A program made the translations under genes and the position numbers. Below, piece by piece: positions 7,574-10,314 of a DNA stretch of 10,314 bases. Within the stretch, counting starts at the first letter, position 1, and each line of letters opens with the position of its first letter. The stretch is from NCBI GenBank assembly GCA_009776905.1, contig WRMX01000104.1:1-10314 (forward strand), written 5' to 3'. A model generated the notes under the pieces. It worked only from the letters and a program-made list of their open reading frames with translations, was not told the DNA's origin and made no database searches. The stretch comes from Oscillospiraceae bacterium (GTDB lineage: Bacteria > Bacillota > Clostridia > Oscillospirales > Oscillospiraceae).

Positions 7574-10012
7574 TCAGCGGGTCGTCGCGGACACGGACAC
7601 GCCTTGCGCCCCGAGCTTCACGCTGCCGCCGGCGTAATCATCGGAATCCTCGCCGCATGCGGGCGGCACGGATGCCCCGCCGCCTCCAAACTCGTGCTTC
7701 ACGCGGTCCGCCTCCTCCGCGCGCTTGCCGTTGTTCCAATGGTCGAGCGTCCCAACAAGATACCCCGTGATGCGCCTGATGCGCTCGAAACCGACCTCGC
7801 CCTCGTCCTCGCGGCGTCCGCATTTCGGACACTCGTCGCCAATGACGCCGGTATACCCGCAAAGAGGATCGCGGTCGACGGGATGGTTCACGGAACCGAA
7901 CCCGCAGCCGGACTGCTGCATGAAACGGATGATTTTCTCAAAAGCCTCGAGATTGTCGAGCGGGTCCCCATCCATCTCAACATAGCTTATGTGCCCCGCA
8001 TTCGTCAGCGCGTGGTATGGCGCCTCGAGCCGTATCTTGTCGAAAGCGTTGATTTTGAAGTAGACCGGAATGTGGAAGCTATTCGTATAATAATCCCTGT
8101 CCGTGATGCCCTTAAGCACGCCGAATTTGGCCTTATCCAGCTTGACGAACCTCCCGGAAAGCCCCTCCGCGGGCGTGGCGATCAACGTGAAGTTCAAGCC
8201 GCGCTCCTGCGACTCCCTGTCGCACCTCGCGCGTAAATAGCTGACGATCTCGAGACCAAGATTCTGCGCGCGCTCGCTCTCCCCATGATGCTCGTTGATG
8301 AGCGCTTTAAGCGCCTCCGCAAGACCGATGAAACCGATGGAAAGCGTGCCGTGCTTGAGCACCTCGCGAACCTCGTCAAACGGCCCCAACTTTTCCGAAT
8401 CAAGCCAAACCCCTTGCCCCATGAGGAACGGATAGTTATAAACATGCTTGCGGCACTGGATTTCAAAACGCTCCAAAAGCTGCTCCACGACGAGGTCGAG
8501 CTTGTGGTCGAGATCCTCGAAAAACCTGTTGATATCCCCGCCGGACTTAATAGCCAGCCTCGGCAGATTGATGGAAGTGAACGACAAATTGCCGCGCCCG
8601 TTGCTGATCTCCTGATCGGAATCATGGACGTTTGCGATGACCCTCGTCCTGCATCCCATATACGCGATCTCGGTTTCGGGCTGGCCCTCCTTATAATATT
8701 TGATGTTGAACGGCGCATCCACGAACGAGAAATTCGGGAAAAGGCGCTTGGCGGAACACCGGCAGGCCAGCTTGAACAAATCGTAGTTCGGATCGCCCGG
8801 GTCGAGGCTGATCCCCTTTTTGACGCGGAACACATGAATCGGAAAAATCGGCGTCTCGCCGTTCCCAAGCCCCGCCTCCGTCGCCAGCATGACCTTTTCC
8901 ATCACCATGCGCCCCTCGGGCGAAGTGTCCATGCCATAATTGATGGTGGAGAACGGCGTCTGCGCCCCCGCACGCGAATGCATGGTGTTGAGATTGTGTA
9001 TGAACGCCTCCATCGCCTGGTACGTGGCGCGGTCGATCTCCTTGGCGGCGTAGCCGTGCGCGGTCCTTTGGGCCTTTTTCAGCATATCGGCATCGCCATA
9101 TGTCTCGACGAGCATCGGCAGCTCCGCGTCGAAATAGGCATCGCAATCGGCAAGCGTCGGCACAAGACCCGTCTTTGAAGCGACATCGGCAATAATTTCC
9201 CTGATTTTATCCTCCGGGTCGGGGATATCCTGCCAAATCATCAGGACCTTCGCGAAATTTTGACGATAAAGCCTGATGAACGTCTTGCGTACGCCCTCGG
9301 CCATGCCGTAATCGAAGTTGACGATGCTCTGCCCGCCGTGCTGGTCATTTTGGTTGGATTGAATGGCGATGCAAGCGAGCGCGGCATATGACGAGATGTC
9401 GTTCGGCTCGCGCAGGGCGCCGTGGCCGGTCGAGAACCCTCCCTTGAAAAGCTTGAGGATATCGATCTGCGTGCACGTCGTCGTCAGCGTCAGGAAATCC
9501 AGGTCGTGTATGTGGATATCCCCTTCCGAATGGGCCTTCGCGTGGTCAGGCTTCAGCACGAACATATTATAATATTGCTTCGCGCCCTCGGAGCCATATT
9601 TCAACATAACGCCCATTGCAGTGTCGCCGTCGATGTTGGCGTTCTCGCGCTTGACGTCGCTCTCGCGCGCGTCGGCGAAAGTGATCTCCTCGTATGTCTG
9701 CATGAGCCTGGTGTTCATCTGGCGCCTGCGGGTGCGCTCATTTCTGTATAGAATGAAAGCCTTTGCGGTGGTGATGTAACCATTGTCCATCAAGACCTTT
9801 TCGACAATGTCCTGGATGTGCTCCACCTCCGGGGACTCGTCGCCCTCCAGCTCCAGCAGCGAGAGCACCTCCATCGCCAGCGACTCCGCCAGCTCCTCGC
9901 TGCCCGGCCTGTATGTCGCGTCGAAGGCTTTTGAAATCACCGCCGCGATTTTGTCGATGTCGAAACCGACCGTCCTCCCGTCCCTTTTCGTGATATTCGT
10001 AATCTGCATCAT
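7574..10012 (-). CDS. nrdD: Anaerobic (class III) ribonucleoside-triphosphate reductase
   Basis: The protein has 812 residues from the ATG at 10012. It reduces ribonucleoside triphosphates to deoxyribonucleotides without oxygen, using a glycyl radical made by NrdG. An N-terminal ATP-cone (about 3-95, ITKRDGRTVGFDIDKI) gives allosteric control. The catalytic barrel includes HGGQSIVNFDYG (225-236), NTMHSRAGAQTPFSTINYG (342-360) and YMGCRTRV (451-458), whose C454 fits the finger-loop thiyl cysteine; C180 in TTTCTQID is a candidate second active-site cysteine. The C-terminal Zn-type site shows C718, C728 and C731, with Asp715 where I expect a fourth cysteine. The glycyl radical is G750 in RRITGYL. 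The family normally ends near DRVKH, here residue 773; a 39-residue Gly/Ser/Ala/Asp-rich tail follows. Start: AAGGG lies 7 bp upstream of 10012; the ATG at 10009 is equally plausible, and the GTG at 10018 sits too close to that site. nrdG lies 118 bp downstream. Confidence 0.96.
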   Translation of the reverse strand: MMQITNITKRDGRTVGFDIDKIAAVISKAFDATYRPGSEELAESLAMEVLSLLELEGDESPEVEHIQDIVEKVLMDNGYITTAKAFILYRNERTRRRQMNTRLMQTYEEITFADARESDVKRENANIDGDTAMGVMLKYGSEGAKQYYNMFVLKPDHAKAHSEGDIHIHDLDFLTLTTTCTQIDILKLFKGGFSTGHGALREPNDISSYAALACIAIQSNQNDQHGGQSIVNFDYGMAEGVRKTFIRLYRQNFAKVLMIWQDIPDPEDKIREIIADVASKTGLVPTLADCDAYFDAELPMLVETYGDADMLKKAQRTAHGYAAKEIDRATYQAMEAFIHNLNTMHSRAGAQTPFSTINYGMDTSPEGRMVMEKVMLATEAGLGNGETPIFPIHVFRVKKGISLDPGDPNYDLFKLACRCSAKRLFPNFSFVDAPFNIKYYKEGQPETEIAYMGCRTRVIANVHDSDQEISNGRGNLSFTSINLPRLAIKSGGDINRFFEDLDHKLDLVVEQLLERFEIQCRKHVYNYPFLMGQGVWLDSEKLGPFDEVREVLKHGTLSIGFIGLAEALKALINEHHGESERAQNLGLEIVSYLRARCDRESQERGLNFTLIATPAEGLSGRFVKLDKAKFGVLKGITDRDYYTNSFHIPVYFKINAFDKIRLEAPYHALTNAGHISYVEMDGDPLDNLEAFEKIIRFMQQSGCGFGSVNHPVDRDPLCGYTGVIGDECPKCGRREDEGEVGFERIRRITGYLVGTLDHWNNGKRAEEADRVKHEFGGGGASVPPACGEDSDDYAGGSVKLGAQGVSVSATTR

Positions 10013-10090
10013 GACCACCCTTTTGTGATATTATTGTTGTATTCTCAATTTGTTTGAAGGTTTTCATATGTTTGCGGAATGCATTGTTTG

Positions 10091-10106
10091 GCACTATATC
10101 TTGTGC
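10091..10106 (-). promoter_or_regulatory. Candidate NrdR box upstream of nrdD
   Basis: GCACTATATCTTGTGC (plus strand) closely fits the NrdR box pattern (ACAC-AT-rich core-GTGT) and has perfect GCAC/GTGC ends. NrdR is the ATP/dATP-responsive repressor of ribonucleotide reductase genes. The box falls roughly 18-33 bases downstream of the transcription start expected from the consensus promoter. NrdR boxes usually come in pairs about 31 bp apart; I found no clear second box. Confidence 0.6.
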
Positions 10107-10129
10107 TGTTTTTCGTTCATTGGGGTTTC

Positions 10130-10158
10130 ATTATACAACCAATAGTTTGCCTTGTCAA
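10130..10158 (-). promoter_or_regulatory. Full-consensus sigma-70 promoter for nrdD
   Basis: On the minus strand TTGACA (10158-10153) and TATAAT (10135-10130) are separated by exactly 17 bp. Every base matches the consensus, so a strong promoter is expected. The start of transcription should be near 10123, giving an nrdD leader of about 110 nt. It probably serves nrdD-nrdG and perhaps also asnS and the oxidoreductase gene. Such a strong promoter would need repression, which fits the NrdR-box candidate nearby. Confidence 0.8.
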
Positions 10159-10173
10159 CACTTATTATGTTGA
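10155..10173. promoter_or_regulatory. Inverted repeat over the nrdD -35 box, candidate operator
   Basis: TCAACA (10155-10160) and TGTTGA (10168-10173) are perfect inverted copies separated by CTTATTA. One arm overlaps the -35 hexamer, a position suited to a repressor or activator. I do not recognise a regulator family for it. Confidence 0.35.
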
Positions 10174-10236
10174 TTTTCATATTTATTTTTATATGTTTTG
10201 AAGCTATTCAGTGCCGGTGAGGTAGACGTTTATTTT

Positions 10237-10314
10237 TGCTTCATTTAGCGCAGCAAGGAGGCGGAGCGGTGCGAAACTGAGGCAAGGATGCCTCATTTGA
10301 GCACAAATGAAGCA
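10237..10314. repeat. 78-bp segment with 10-bp terminal inverted repeats, at window edge
   Basis: TGCTTCATTT (10237-10246) and AAATGAAGCA (10305-10314) are perfect inverted copies. Inside are two overlapping 7-bp hairpins: TGAGGCA-AGGA-TGCCTCA (10278-10295) and TCATTTG-AGCA-CAAATGA (10293-10310), which share three bases and so cannot both form fully. The segment is more GC-rich than the AT-rich DNA beside it. It looks like a small dispersed repeat or MITE-like unit. The right flank is outside the window, so target-site duplication cannot be checked. No ORF or RNA gene is evident in 10174-10314. Confidence 0.5.

Noticed and set aside
8285..9178. 297-residue plus-strand ORF opposite nrdD, and similar long ORFs opposite asnS
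   Set aside because: Shadows caused by codon bias of the genes on the other strand; no ribosome binding site and no recognisable domain.

Overview
The window reads as chromosomal DNA from an anaerobic bacterium, most likely a member of Clostridia (Bacillota). The evidence is a class III (oxygen-sensitive, glycyl-radical) ribonucleotide reductase with its activase, an iron-sulfur flavin enoate-reductase-type enzyme, strong GGAGG-like ribosome binding sites, TTG/GTG starts, and AT-rich intergenic DNA around moderately GC-rich genes. The species cannot be named from the sequence. No tRNA, rRNA, CRISPR array, transposase or phage gene was seen.

Layout. Positions 1-3233 hold a plus-strand signalling pair: a FIST-domain sensor protein (127-1275), then, 20 bp on, a soluble hybrid histidine kinase (1296-3233) with PAS, HisKA, HATPase and receiver domains. 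Kinase and receiver are joined by an Ala/Pro/Gln linker made of eight 27-bp tandem repeats. The pair resembles the known NosP-NahK (FIST nitric-oxide sensor plus hybrid kinase) arrangement. Positions 3234-3459, between convergent genes, hold an array of short non-coding repeats of the type that translates to 'PERSEGS'.

Positions 10174 down to 3460 form a minus-strand run: nrdD (anaerobic ribonucleoside-triphosphate reductase), nrdG (its radical-SAM activase), asnS (asparaginyl-tRNA synthetase), and a two-part flavin/FeS oxidoreductase of the 2,4-dienoyl-CoA/2-enoate reductase family. Gaps are 118, 122 and 34 bp, with no convincing terminator, so one transcript is possible. nrdD is preceded by a full-consensus promoter (TTGACA-17 bp-TATAAT) and a good NrdR-box candidate. 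The nrdD-nrdG and nrdG-asnS gaps each contain short direct repeats and hairpins.

The right edge (10237-10314) is a 78-bp stretch bounded by 10-bp inverted repeats, with two overlapping hairpins inside. It looks like a small dispersed repeat.

The gene set is mostly housekeeping (DNA precursor supply, tRNA charging) plus a signalling module. The parts most worth follow-up are the FIST-kinase pair, the repeat-built kinase linker, the PERSEGS array, the extra C-terminal tail on NrdD, and the right-edge repeat.
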